Positions 45,489 through 55,976 are shown, counted from the first letter of the stretch. The stretch: DNA of 64,000 nucleotides from Wolbachia endosymbiont of Diaphorina citri (GCF_013096535.2 NZ_CP051265.2:248001-312000); one strand, 5' to 3'. Translations and numbers: made by a program. The notes: generated by a model from the sequence alone, not told the origin.

Positions 45489-48400
45489 TTATTTTCCGAT
45501 TTCAGTCTTATCGCCTATAATTCTTACTTCATCCATGTTAGTGCCAGGAACTCCAAACTTTTCCTTACCTTGCTGTATAGCTCTTATAATCATATCCTCA
45601 TCTATAGACCTCATCGATTGCTCTCTTGGTGATAAAAGATTTTCATAAATCGGTTGTTTATGTCTCCTCCCATTAACAAGACGAACAGCTAAGTCACCTA
45701 ATATTAGTGCACTATCTACCACAGCGTTGTTTATTTCTGGCACAACTGTAACATTTGATCTTACTTTTTCCCGATTGGAAGACCAATTCCTATTGGTAAT
45801 ATTTCCTTTCGGTGCACCTAGTGATTTTCTAGACTGTGGTATGGTAGCATTATACATCTTTTCTAACCCTGCAGAGCATGCATCGGTATCTCCTGATTTA
45901 GAGTCTTCCGATTCTTTGACAGCAAATTTGTTTGTCACACTTGATACTAACCCATCCACAGAGCTTTTTAAACAACCAAGTAAACCATTTATCCACGAAG
46001 ATGGTTTTGCGCCACTGCTTGTTGCTATCTCTGGTTGATTACTTAAATCCGTAGCAAGAGGTTTGCGTGACAAGTGATGAGAATTATGATCTCCATGGTG
46101 ATGACGGCGTCTGCGTTGTACAGGTTTTTCCTCATTACCTTTAATATTCGCTACTTGGCTCACAAACTCCCCAAACATAGTTCGATTAGAGCTATCTAGC
46201 AAGTAATCACCTAACCTTTCTGGTAACACTAGGATCTGAGAATCATTTGACTTGTTCCTAGCCCTTATAGCTTCGAGGGAATGAGAACCTGCTTTACCAT
46301 CTAATTCTTGTATATCACGTTTCTTGTGAACAGAACTGCAATCCTCAATCTTCCACATACCTTCCCTATCATTACCGCATGAGCCTGGAGGATTATTTTT
46401 GCTTGATGGAACCCAGTTATATACTCCTCTCCTCTGGTTTTCATAACTTAAAGCAGAACTACCACTAGCGGCGTATAAGTATTCATCAAAATTAACATTC
46501 GTGATACAAACATAATCTCCATATGGTTGAATCTTCCACATACCCTGTCTATCATTACCACATGAACCTGGAGGATTATTTTTACTTGATGGAACCCAGT
46601 TATATATTGCTCTCCTCTGGTTTTCATAACTTAAAGCAGAATTACCACTAGCAGCGTATAAGTATTCATCAAAATTAACATTCGTGATACAAACATAATC
46701 TCCATATGGTTGAATCTTCCACATACCTTGCCTATCATTACCGCATGAGCCCGGAGGATTATTTTTACTTGATGGAACCCAGTTATATACTCCTCTCCTC
46801 TGGTTTTCATAACTTAAAGCAGAACTACCACTAGCGGCGTATAAGTATTCATCAAAATTAACATTTATAATACATACTTTTGACGAAAACACTGCATTTT
46901 TTATTGATTCTGGTAACTTGCTTTTTAATTCTTCAAAGTGAGATATTTGTTCTTTATTATTTATCTTCTCCATAACTTCCTTTATACAATAGGCTAACTT
47001 CAGTATTGAACCATCATTAAAGTTACTTGCTTCAATATTAGCACCTCTATCTAGTAGAAAGTCAATTATATCCGGCTTATTATATTGAGCAGCTACGCAC
47101 ATAGGTACTTGACCATTTTTGTCTTTCGCTTTAATATCAGCTCCTTTCTCAATGAGAAACTCAGTAGCTCCTAAACATCCTCTCCGTGCAGCATAGTGTA
47201 GTGATGTCCAACCATCTTTATCAGCATTATCAACACTTACTCCTTTGCTTAGGAAAAGCTCTATAATATTTTTATTATTGTTCTCACTAGCAATATGAAT
47301 AGGTTTTTTACCAGAATTGTCTGCAGTATTAATATTGGCTCCCTTACCAATAAGAAATCTAGCACTATCTAATTGACCAAACTCAGCAGCATAGTGTAGA
47401 GAGGTTGAACCATTTTTATCAGTTTCATCAACTCTTACTCCCTGTTTCAGAAGAAACTCTGTAATATTTACGTGATTATTCATAACAGCAAAGTGCATAG
47501 GAGTCCTGCCAAGTATATCTTTAGCATTTACATTAGCTCCCCTATCAACTAAAAACTTAGCAATATCTGAATGACCTTTCAATGCAGCCCAGTGTAGTAA
47601 TGTGCAGCCATATTTATCAGTCGCATTAACACTCACATCTTTACTAACAAAAAACTCTACTGTGCCTAAGTTACCACTCCAGGTATAATAAAACTCGCCA
47701 TGCGTTCTGTCGTCAATATCTTTAGCGATAAGATCATTAATTGTCTTTAGATCCTTTTCATTTTTTACAGTAAGTAACAATTCTTTATCTAAGTGTGCTT
47801 GCATAAAAACTTGCCTCATTGTACCAGAATTAGTATAACGTTCCTCATCCTCAGGAGTTCTACCACTGTTATCTTTAACATCAATATCAGCACCTTTACT
47901 TATAAGATACTTCACCATACCTAAATGATGAATAGAACGTGAAGCATAATGTAGAGGGGTTTTACCATCTTTATCTTTAATATTAACATCAGCACCCAGA
48001 TTTACAAGATCTTTTACTTTATTAAAATCACCATCTTGTGCTGCAGCCAGTAATTTTCTGTCTAATTCTGTGTGTTTTAAAAATCCTACTATGTCTGTAT
48101 AATTCCCTTGAATAGCCAAGTCTAAAGGTGTTTTTCCATCTTTATTTTTAGCTTCAATATTAGCCCCTCTACTTGAAAGTACTCTAACTATATCAAGCCT
48201 GTCTTTGAAAACTGCATGATGTAAAGGTGTCTGGTCATCTTTGATTTTAGCTTCAATGTTAACACCTTTATCTATAAGAAATTCAATTATTTTAGGTGTA
48301 GTATTATTGTGCTGAATAGCCACATGCAAAGGTGTTAAACCATCATTAGTTTTAGCTTCAAGGCTAGCCCCTTTATCTACAAGAAGCTCAATTATTTTCA

Positions 48401-51400
48401 ATTGACCATAAGCATTTGCTATATGTAAAGGTGTTTCCCCAATGTTAGTTCTAGCCTCAATATTAGCATTTCGATTTAAAATTGCCCTAGATATATCAAG
48501 CTTATTATCATTGTCAGCAGCACAGTGCAAAGGCGCCCAACTACGTTTATCTCTAATACTAACATCTGCACCCATACTGAGAAGATTCTCAACTTCACTA
48601 AGATTATTTCGTCTCACAGCATCAAACAGTTGCTCTGTCGATAGAATTGCTTTTTCCTTATTAAATTCCACTATAACATCTTCTGAGTTACAAATAGAAG
48701 CTATACACTTTGAGTTAGAAACTATTGCATCATTAAAAGCAAGCATCATTTCTCTTGCTGGTTGGTAAGTATTCCAATTCTCTACTTTTACAAGAGTGTT
48801 ATTTTTATGTGATAGCAATAAGGTATCATTCATAACTTTCATATCGAAATCTAATATAGACTTACCTTTCAAATCAACCAAACCAATATCATTCTTATTA
48901 ATAGGCTGATTATGATAAATCTCTAACCCTTGCTCATCTGGTTGGTAATACCTGAAAGAACTAAATTCATCAGCTCTTTCTCCAAATTCTTCTGGTTCCA
49001 TAATTTTGTCGCTCAACTCTATGGATAAATCCCAGTTTTTATGAACAGAAGAATAGTAATCCGATATTGATAATGCTCCTCTATCTGATAACAATAGCAA
49101 ATCATTATTTAGCTTCAAAAAAAGTACTTTGTCTGAGTCAAATGTGAAACAATTATGATGATTTAAAAGATCAGTACCATTAACACTAAATCTTCCATCT
49201 ATTCTCAAACTATGAGAGCAATAATCTCGCTCTAATTCTCCATTCTGAAGTTTGTAATATTTTTCCCCATCAAATGTAACTGTGACATCTTTATAATCTG
49301 GTAGCAAGGTTACATTTAGGCCATTTTTATTAATCTTTATTTCCCCTTTATCGTTTTCTATAAATGGCATATCATTTAATGTACTATTTAATTGGCTAAA
49401 ATCTAATATACCATTTGCTTGAGCAATCGTAATATTAGCGTTCCTGTTATCGAAAAGATAAAGATGACTTATATTACTTGGAGCTTCCCAGTAAAAATTA
49501 TGATGTTCTTTATCAGGATAAAAAATATGATTACTGGAACTACCTATAGTACTATGATAATTAGCACTTGATAATTGCTTTGTAATATTAAAGTTTGAAT
49601 TTTCTATTTTTCTTAAATTATCTAATTCATCATCTAACACAATATCACCTCTCAAGCTTTTTGTCACATGCAAGTTTGTTACTATGCTAGTCTTATCATC
49701 TATTTTCGTTGGTGTTACAAATAAACCATCTGCTGTTTTTACCGACGTTTGTTTATCTACACTTATAAAGGCTCCACTTTTATTATAGATGTTTGTTATG
49801 TTATTAACGTGGGTTATGTTACCTACATCATTAAAGTTTATCGGCAATAATACTAAACCTTTTCCATAAATAGAATCACCAAAATAACCCTTTATTGTGG
49901 TAAAATTCTTTACCGTTATTACATCATTTCCACCTTTACCGTCTACATAATCTGCATAAGAAACTTTTATGTGATTAGCTTGATTGCTACCAATAATAGA
50001 ATGTATGTTTATTGAATCTGTGGTAAGATTACCTTGTGTTATGACTATGTTCTTTTGTCCATCTGCTCCTAAATCACAAGAGAACTTTCCTGTTATATAA
50101 AAAAAATTGCTACCAGGATTATGCACCTTACAGCTATCTAGCGACTTTTCAAAATAGTACCTATTCTCTACCTTATCTCTTCTATATCGATCACCATTTA
50201 AAATATCCTTTTCTTGAAAAACAACATTAATATTAGCATTTTGAGATGGTATATGATACATGCTCCCATACCCACGGGAATTTGTATTTCTATATATAAC
50301 CGAATTATAACAGTCGCTAGGGTACTCTTGTAAAAACCACTTTTCAAATGTTCTATTCAGTAATACATTGCTATGATCATATAAATTATCACATCCTGAA
50401 CCAATTCCATTTACAACACAGTCAGTACAGGGAGGGTTATCAACTTGTACTTTAACATCACTATCACGTGGTCCACAAACGACACTATAACTTTCAATGT
50501 TTGTAGGAATCACTCTGGAATTAATATCACTGATATGAAACGGATATGCAACATTTGTATTGAATCCAAAATCAAACTTAGTATCAACTATTTTTGTGTT
50601 AGTATGACAGTAAGCTCTAAAGAGTTGTATCTCCGCATCACCACGCTTTTCCTTTGTAACCAATATATAAGGCAATGACATAACTATTTTATCATAATTA
50701 TCTTTATATTGGCTTATAAGCTTTAATACATATTGTTTATATATACTTTCTGCTTCCATATCATTTTCTATATAATCTGGTACCTTTTTGCCAAGAAAAA
50801 AATCCCAATAAAAATCATGCTTTTCCTGGTCTGTAAGATTTATGTGCTCTTCTAATTTTTCTACCTCAAGCTCTGCTTCTACAAATTGTGATATGATAAT
50901 AACAGCAACTGAAACAGCAGCGCCAACCGGACCAGCAAATTCTCCTACTACTCCAGCTTCTAAACCTGCTACTGACATTGTTTCAGTAACAACCGCAGGT
51001 ACATCTGCAGCTATAAAGATGGAATTAGTTGCGATGTTTAGGTCAGCAATCTTTATATCTACAGGATCTGTTGCACTCTGACGAGCCTTTATCGACTCTG
51101 CTAGCCCTAAAAATGCCGCAAAATTACCTATAGCACGTCCCATAACTGGAGCAAATCCCTTTAGCATCTGAGAATCAAGCTTTGTTCCTAATTCTAACAT
51201 TTTTCCAGAGATTTTTTCACCAATCTTTGGCATCACCCAGAGATTTAATGCATCGTAGCCTAACCCCTCTATGTCCCCATTTGCTATATGCTTACCAACT
51301 AAGAATGCTGTAAAGGCAAGACCTGCACCTTCTGCTACTTTTCCTATTTTTTCTGCTACTCCTGATCTTCTCAGAATATTTTTCACTTCTTCTTTGTTCT

Positions 51401-53999
51401 CTATATTTTCCCTCATTTCTTTCACAATATCCCTAATCTCTGAGTCTATTGAATCCAGATCTATGTCTTTAATCTTTACTACAAATGCTTCTTCAACATT
51501 TTTGTCTATAATTTCACCTTTAGATATCTTCTGAGAAACCTTGAAAAGCTGATCATAAAACTCAATATTCTTTACTTTTTCCACCACCTTGTCAGTACTG
51601 AACAACTCTTTGATACGCTGTTCTTTTTCCTCCTCTGTAATCTTTTCTTTATCAAGTGAGTCTATGCAGGATATACCTATACTACGTGTTCTTCTTCCTT
51701 TAGAACATTGCTGCTGACCAATACTAAAGACAGAACTGTGAACTACCTCAACAGAAGCAAACTCATCTTTGCTCATTAAGATAAGAGAATCTGCACTATT
51801 TGCACCTTTATCAAACACAACACCCATAAAAGCCACTTTCTTTCCATCTGTCAGCGTCTTATAAGTTACACCTCTCTTGTATTCATCGGTTATTTGTTTA
51901 TTTGCTTCATCCCTTAACGCATCAGCTGTTGTGTCTTTCCTTGGTCCTTTAAGTTCTAACCCTACTGGATCGTATTCTTTAGCATTGCTATCATGACCTA
52001 CAAACTTAATACCATGAATTAGCATATCAATACGTTTTCCCCTTCCAGTTTGAAATTCTGTTAATACTAATGCTCTATTTTCTTGTAACTCTCCTAACTT
52101 TATATCACTATAGTGGCTGAATGCTCCATGAAATACAGCTTGAGTATGTGCTTCCTTTTCTACTAAGTTTTTAAAAGGCAGCATTGCCTCACCTATTTTT
52201 TTAAATAACTCTTCATATTTGCCTATTGATTGAGATCGATCTTGTGAAGAAACAAGCTGAGACTCTAATACCTTATCAAATGTTTCCTTGAACTCGGCAG
52301 GATAAGGAATGTTTTTCCATTCTCCATTAAAAGATTCCTTTCCCCCTTTATACTCATTTAAGGAATTATATCTATTAACCTTCTCTACATCAAAAAAATC
52401 TGATTTTCTTTCCTCTTGTAAACTTATACATACCTCTGTTATTTTACCAACTTTTGGTAGATTAATTGGTATTTTCTTCTCACTAAACTCTCCTTTTCCT
52501 CCCTCTTTAATGTGAAAAATAAACACCTCTTTATCCTGTCCTTGATTTCCTTTAGTCAGCATAAATGTTGTCACAGGCCTTTCAGTTGATTGTGGACCCG
52601 ATCTTGTAGAAGCGGCAAGTGGGTACTCATTATATAAAAATACGTATTTCTCTAAATGAATTCTCTCGAACTCATTAGCAAGAAGAAGTTGCCCTAATAG
52701 AAATCTACTAAAGTAATTACCTCCTTTCTCCGGCGTACCAGGAAATGTGTGATAAATACGTTCTAGTGGCTGCTTTATTTTATCTTTAACATCAGGAATC
52801 GTATCTTGTCTTCCATTCCAGTCTGAAGCTTCCTTCAAGAGTGCTTGCATTGTAGGTGGAGCAATTTTTCTGTCTTCGCGAGGTGATATATGCATTAAAA
52901 ACTTTTCACTTTCAGTTGAATCCAAGTTTAACCCTACACAAAGCAGATTATCTGAAATGGTTAAAACACGCATCGTATTTGGCTGAAACCCTTTTGCATA
53001 ATCCTTTGCTTGCTCCAAAGCATTGTTTGGTGTAGTACCACTACTTGTTCCTGCTTTCAATTCAATAATAATTGGAACAGCATTTAATGATCTATCCTTA
53101 CCACGAGGCACTAGAACAATATCAGCATAACCTCTTCCTGCAAATTGCTCTAAGTAAACTCTAAGGTTATATCTATAGCGGAAATTCACTAGAGCTCCTG
53201 CTAAAAACCCATGATGTGCTGCCTCTCTTGTTCCTTGAGCATAGGTAAGTGAATTCTCATATTCAGAGTGAATTTTACCGACTTTTTTAAGAATATTTTC
53301 AACAGGTTTTTTCACTTCTTCTGCATTAGGGTTAGTCAGCTTTTCTATATCACCTTCTGGATTATTCCATAATCCCTTCTTTACTTCTAAAAACTCACGT
53401 GACGTAGAAATATCTTCATATAACTTATTATCTTCTACCTCAATAAACATTCCTTCATTACTTTTACCAACCTTTACTGATCGAACTTGAAGTTTATTTT
53501 TAACATTCCTTATATGCTCACCCTGTGACGTTAAGCCCGATTGATTAAGTATATTTTCTAGATCGCCATAGGTAAACTTTTTATTTATGCTATCAGAATC
53601 TGAAATCATAAAAAGACTTACATTCTCTTCATAAGCACCATAACCTTTATCTTTATACTCCTTGTCATTACCCGCATCTCTTACAACAGCAACCTTCAAA
53701 GTTTTCGGACCATCAAAGCGAAAATATATTTTTTTAATCCTTAATTCCTTTGCAACTTCTGTGTCTATGAAAGTAGAAAAGCTCCCCAAAAAGAATTGAG
53801 GAAAAAATCCTTCTTTACCTACTGAATGTAAATACGAAGGCACCTGATCAACATATGATTGAAACCTTGCTTTGAAAGATTTAAATTCACTGCTTGGTTG
53901 AGTTGAAGGATTGACATGACCATCGCCTTTAACAGACCTTGCTTCTTTAATCAATAACTCTATTAACTCAAAATCCTGTGGTCTTTCTTCGTTTGGCAT
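45489..53999 (-). CDS. cifB: Large CifB-type toxin (type V-like): two PD-(D/E)XK modules, pore-like, ankyrin, latrotoxin-like C terminus
   Basis: 2836 residues, 32 bp after cifA. The first PD-(D/E)XK module has YADIVLVP (Asp293) and IIIELKAG (Glu313, Lys315). The second has KRIDMLIHG (Asp658) and GLELKG (Glu682, Lys684); both triads are intact. Residues 890-1060 are hydrophobic and Gly/Ala-rich, as in TcdA/TcdB pore-forming regions. Residues about 1100-1780 hold beta-rich Asn/Asp repeats including a GGND turn. About 15 ankyrin repeats span 1780-2340, three 61-residue repeats 2374-2551, and RRRR (2629-2632) precedes a tail like the latrotoxin C-terminal domain (SSWINGLLGCL, VVDSALILGDLAVRL). 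CifB proteins cause cytoplasmic incompatibility in other types; large type V forms are less studied. No signal peptide is seen. One continuous open frame suggests selection to keep it. Confidence 0.9.
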   Translation of the reverse strand: MPNEERPQDFELIELLIKEARSVKGDGHVNPSTQPSSEFKSFKARFQSYVDQVPSYLHSVGKEGFFPQFFLGSFSTFIDTEVAKELRIKKIYFRFDGPKTLKVAVVRDAGNDKEYKDKGYGAYEENVSLFMISDSDSINKKFTYGDLENILNQSGLTSQGEHIRNVKNKLQVRSVKVGKSNEGMFIEVEDNKLYEDISTSREFLEVKKGLWNNPEGDIEKLTNPNAEEVKKPVENILKKVGKIHSEYENSLTYAQGTREAAHHGFLAGALVNFRYRYNLRVYLEQFAGRGYADIVLVPRGKDRSLNAVPIIIELKAGTSSGTTPNNALEQAKDYAKGFQPNTMRVLTISDNLLCVGLNLDSTESEKFLMHISPREDRKIAPPTMQALLKEASDWNGRQDTIPDVKDKIKQPLERIYHTFPGTPEKGGNYFSRFLLGQLLLANEFERIHLEKYVFLYNEYPLAASTRSGPQSTERPVTTFMLTKGNQGQDKEVFIFHIKEGGKGEFSEKKIPINLPKVGKITEVCISLQEERKSDFFDVEKVNRYNSLNEYKGGKESFNGEWKNIPYPAEFKETFDKVLESQLVSSQDRSQSIGKYEELFKKIGEAMLPFKNLVEKEAHTQAVFHGAFSHYSDIKLGELQENRALVLTEFQTGRGKRIDMLIHGIKFVGHDSNAKEYDPVGLELKGPRKDTTADALRDEANKQITDEYKRGVTYKTLTDGKKVAFMGVVFDKGANSADSLILMSKDEFASVEVVHSSVFSIGQQQCSKGRRTRSIGISCIDSLDKEKITEEEKEQRIKELFSTDKVVEKVKNIEFYDQLFKVSQKISKGEIIDKNVEEAFVVKIKDIDLDSIDSEIRDIVKEMRENIENKEEVKNILRRSGVAEKIGKVAEGAGLAFTAFLVGKHIANGDIEGLGYDALNLWVMPKIGEKISGKMLELGTKLDSQMLKGFAPVMGRAIGNFAAFLGLAESIKARQSATDPVDIKIADLNIATNSIFIAADVPAVVTETMSVAGLEAGVVGEFAGPVGAAVSVAVIIISQFVEAELEVEKLEEHINLTDQEKHDFYWDFFLGKKVPDYIENDMEAESIYKQYVLKLISQYKDNYDKIVMSLPYILVTKEKRGDAEIQLFRAYCHTNTKIVDTKFDFGFNTNVAYPFHISDINSRVIPTNIESYSVVCGPRDSDVKVQVDNPPCTDCVVNGIGSGCDNLYDHSNVLLNRTFEKWFLQEYPSDCYNSVIYRNTNSRGYGSMYHIPSQNANINVVFQEKDILNGDRYRRDKVENRYYFEKSLDSCKVHNPGSNFFYITGKFSCDLGADGQKNIVITQGNLTTDSINIHSIIGSNQANHIKVSYADYVDGKGGNDVITVKNFTTIKGYFGDSIYGKGLVLLPINFNDVGNITHVNNITNIYNKSGAFISVDKQTSVKTADGLFVTPTKIDDKTSIVTNLHVTKSLRGDIVLDDELDNLRKIENSNFNITKQLSSANYHSTIGSSSNHIFYPDKEHHNFYWEAPSNISHLYLFDNRNANITIAQANGILDFSQLNSTLNDMPFIENDKGEIKINKNGLNVTLLPDYKDVTVTFDGEKYYKLQNGELERDYCSHSLRIDGRFSVNGTDLLNHHNCFTFDSDKVLFLKLNNDLLLLSDRGALSISDYYSSVHKNWDLSIELSDKIMEPEEFGERADEFSSFRYYQPDEQGLEIYHNQPINKNDIGLVDLKGKSILDFDMKVMNDTLLLSHKNNTLVKVENWNTYQPAREMMLAFNDAIVSNSKCIASICNSEDVIVEFNKEKAILSTEQLFDAVRRNNLSEVENLLSMGADVSIRDKRSWAPLHCAADNDNKLDISRAILNRNANIEARTNIGETPLHIANAYGQLKIIELLVDKGASLEAKTNDGLTPLHVAIQHNNTTPKIIEFLIDKGVNIEAKIKDDQTPLHHAVFKDRLDIVRVLSSRGANIEAKNKDGKTPLDLAIQGNYTDIVGFLKHTELDRKLLAAAQDGDFNKVKDLVNLGADVNIKDKDGKTPLHYASRSIHHLGMVKYLISKGADIDVKDNSGRTPEDEERYTNSGTMRQVFMQAHLDKELLLTVKNEKDLKTINDLIAKDIDDRTHGEFYYTWSGNLGTVEFFVSKDVSVNATDKYGCTLLHWAALKGHSDIAKFLVDRGANVNAKDILGRTPMHFAVMNNHVNITEFLLKQGVRVDETDKNGSTSLHYAAEFGQLDSARFLIGKGANINTADNSGKKPIHIASENNNKNIIELFLSKGVSVDNADKDGWTSLHYAARRGCLGATEFLIEKGADIKAKDKNGQVPMCVAAQYNKPDIIDFLLDRGANIEASNFNDGSILKLAYCIKEVMEKINNKEQISHFEELKSKLPESIKNAVFSSKVCIINVNFDEYLYAASGSSALSYENQRRGVYNWVPSSKNNPPGSCGNDRQGMWKIQPYGDYVCITNVNFDEYLYAASGNSALSYENQRRAIYNWVPSSKNNPPGSCGNDRQGMWKIQPYGDYVCITNVNFDEYLYAASGSSALSYENQRRGVYNWVPSSKNNPPGSCGNDREGMWKIEDCSSVHKKRDIQELDGKAGSHSLEAIRARNKSNDSQILVLPERLGDYLLDSSNRTMFGEFVSQVANIKGNEEKPVQRRRRHHHGDHNSHHLSRKPLATDLSNQPEIATSSGAKPSSWINGLLGCLKSSVDGLVSSVTNKFAVKESEDSKSGDTDACSAGLEKMYNATIPQSRKSLGAPKGNITNRNWSSNREKVRSNVTVVPEINNAVVDSALILGDLAVRLVNGRRHKQPIYENLLSPREQSMRSIDEDMIIRAIQQGKEKFGVPGTNMDEVRIIGDKTEIGK
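46347..46880 (-). repeat. 183-bp tandem repeat inside cifB, three copies
   Basis: Three nearly identical 183-bp units (the phase mark aatcttccacata recurs at 46347, 46530 and 46713). Each encodes 61 residues with NVNFDEYLYAA, QRRGVYNWVPSS and QGMWKI. Units differ at only a few bases, so they are recent or homogenised. Confidence 0.93.
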
Positions 54000-54031
54000 A
54001 AAACTCCCTGTTAATATATAACTTTTTTTAT

Positions 54032-55327
54032 TTACCTAGACTGGCTATGTGTTCTTCTAACTTCCACTTCAGTTAGTTCACCACTTGGGCCAGGTCTAAT
54101 CTCTTGATCAATTCCTTTATCAACAAACTTACCATAGCCTAAAAACTTATTTAATGAGTTACTATCTCCCTTCCCTAATAATATAGAACTTATATGATCT
54201 TTTTTAGAGTCCATAAACTCTTTTATTTGCCTAGAATTAGCCTTATCTAACATTGCCCACACTGGCTTCATAAAACCTTTTTCAACCAAATGCACCGAAA
54301 ATTTTCCTTGAAAAGAAGAATCTTCCATCATTTCCTCGTCCAATGTGAAAGTACGATGATTATCAAATCCTTCTTTTTTCCACATATGCATAAAAACTTC
54401 CACACCAGAACCTAAATAATCCTCTGGACAGTCTTTTATCATGAATTTTAACCAAAGAGAGTAATCATCTTCTGAAACTTCACTTGATTTTAAACAATCA
54501 AATAGTTCCTGAAATTTATCAAAACTAAGCATGTCTTTCATTCTACCTAAAGAACCATAATAACCATTTTTCTCTAAATCTCTTTTCAAAAGCTCCGAAT
54601 ATTTATCAGGATTTATTTGGCTTAAACAAAATTCAAACACATCAGGATAGCCATTATCATGTGCCGCATGCACTGCAATTCTCATGAAAACTTCATCTTT
54701 TTCCTGAGTACTTAACTCACTTTCAGGTAATGAATTAACTTTATCCCAAAAGAATTCTACTGCTTCTACACGTCTTCTCCTCGAACTTATTGCTGCACGG
54801 TGTAAACCAAAGACATAAGGATGCTGACCTTTTAGATCTAACTCGGAAATATATCCACTAATGAAATGTGACCAAAATTGCATCATTGCATCTGTACACC
54901 AACTTCCACTTACTGATTTAACTAATTTTTTTAGTGCATCTGAATCTCCTTCTTTTATTTTATCTTCCTGTTTAAAATGTTCAAATAGAGAGATTATATC
55001 CTCTTCTAAGCAACACCAACATGCGATTTGGTAAAGATAAAAGTCCTTCAGTGGATTGCTTGTACCTTTCCAACTCTGGGGTTCTATCATCTTTTTAGCA
55101 ACTACTCTTCTATTGAGTTTGATACCATGTATTGTATCGGTTTTTTCCCAACATTCTTCACTTGATAACACATCTAAAAAGAATGGAAGCTTTGCTTCAC
55201 CCCAGGTACCAAACAAAGGCAAAAATGCACCGCACCAGTTTGTCAATTGAAGTCGTTTAGATTCCTTATAAGGATCATCATCTTTAATAGTAGAGAAAAC
55301 CGCCTTACTTAGCTCATCAAAGTCCAT
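54032..55327 (-). CDS. cifA: CifA-type protein, partner of the large CifB
   Basis: 431 residues, nearly all helix. It resembles CidA in spaced features: an N-terminal LTNWCGAFLPLF..LPFFLDVLSSEECW, then NPLKDFYLYQIACWCCLEEDIISLFEHF (CidA has NPL+.YE.AC..C), VEAVEFFWDKVN and VFEFCLSQI, and a charged C terminus (RRTHSQSR). CifA proteins bind and neutralise CifB, are made in eggs for rescue, and help to cause incompatibility in sperm. The promoter TTGACA-16-TATGAT at 55402-55429 and gtgaggtaagaat before the ATG are visible; cifB follows after 32 bp with its own agggag. The type V-like class is set mainly by the partner. Confidence 0.82.
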   Translation of the reverse strand: MDFDELSKAVFSTIKDDDPYKESKRLQLTNWCGAFLPLFGTWGEAKLPFFLDVLSSEECWEKTDTIHGIKLNRRVVAKKMIEPQSWKGTSNPLKDFYLYQIACWCCLEEDIISLFEHFKQEDKIKEGDSDALKKLVKSVSGSWCTDAMMQFWSHFISGYISELDLKGQHPYVFGLHRAAISSRRRRVEAVEFFWDKVNSLPESELSTQEKDEVFMRIAVHAAHDNGYPDVFEFCLSQINPDKYSELLKRDLEKNGYYGSLGRMKDMLSFDKFQELFDCLKSSEVSEDDYSLWLKFMIKDCPEDYLGSGVEVFMHMWKKEGFDNHRTFTLDEEMMEDSSFQGKFSVHLVEKGFMKPVWAMLDKANSRQIKEFMDSKKDHISSILLGKGDSNSLNKFLGYGKFVDKGIDQEIRPGPSGELTEVEVRRTHSQSR

Positions 55328-55401
55328 AATTCTTACCTCACAAACAAAACCATATAAGATATAGAGCTATAATAACTTATAAACTCTATACTAATTTCAA
55401 C

Positions 55402-55429
55402 ATCATACTACACCTTTGTAACCTGTCAA
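55402..55429 (-). promoter_or_regulatory. Promoter of the cif operon
   Basis: On the minus strand TTGACA (55424-55429), a 16-bp spacer and TATGAT (55402-55407), followed by a leader of about 70 bases to the cifA ATG. No internal promoter or terminator is obvious between cifA and cifB. Confidence 0.6.
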
Positions 55430-55606
55430 TCACTATTTTAGAAAAATTTTCCAACCTAAAGTGGTTTTAGGCAAAAGACCCTTAATAGGCTCAATACACG
55501 ACATTTTATTTATTTTGAATTTTGTTCCGTCATGAGCTTGTCTTCATTATTCTTCTGCAAATAAATCAATATTAATTTAGTAAAATATATTATTAAGATC
55601 TCAAGC

Positions 55607-55893
55607 AAAATAACCATTTTCAGCACTCAAAACTAAAAGCCATGAGAAGAAGTTTTCTTGGGATGGGATGGTCTACCAAATGATACATACGAACTTTTTA
55701 ATATAATAATTTTAACATACGCTAAAATCAGCTATATTGGCTCACTTTTGCTAAATCTATATACGAACTGTTTTGCCTAACCTCATTATAAAGATTTCAA
55801 GATTTTATTTTTATAAACCTATTTTTACACAGCTTGTTCTCACAAATGTACGATCTTTTTTACAATTTTAGAAAAAGTCAATAATTGAATTTT
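55607..55893 (+). repeat. Conserved non-coding block, copy B (partner at 27838-28132)
   Basis: Shares the ordered stretches listed for copy A, including gggatgg..tctaccaaa, catacgaactttt and tatacgaactgttttgccta. It lies in the 711-bp divergent gap between cifA and the DnaJ/ankyrin gene, 145 bp upstream of the latter. Outside the block and the two promoters I see nothing else in this gap. Confidence 0.75.
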
Positions 55894-55976
55894 TTGTGAT
55901 GCTAATTTTTAGTATATTCCTAAAGCTAAAGTAGTTATTAACAATACTATATAAAGTGTGAAGAAGTATATAAATC

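Noticed and set aside
46347..46880. CRISPR-like array
   Set aside because: The 183-bp units are in frame, have no distinct spacers and lie inside cifB.
50842..51534. Plus-strand Ser/Thr- or Ala-rich frames opposite cifB
   Set aside because: They mirror the Gly/Ala-rich hydrophobic stretch of CifB on the other strand and have no start signals.
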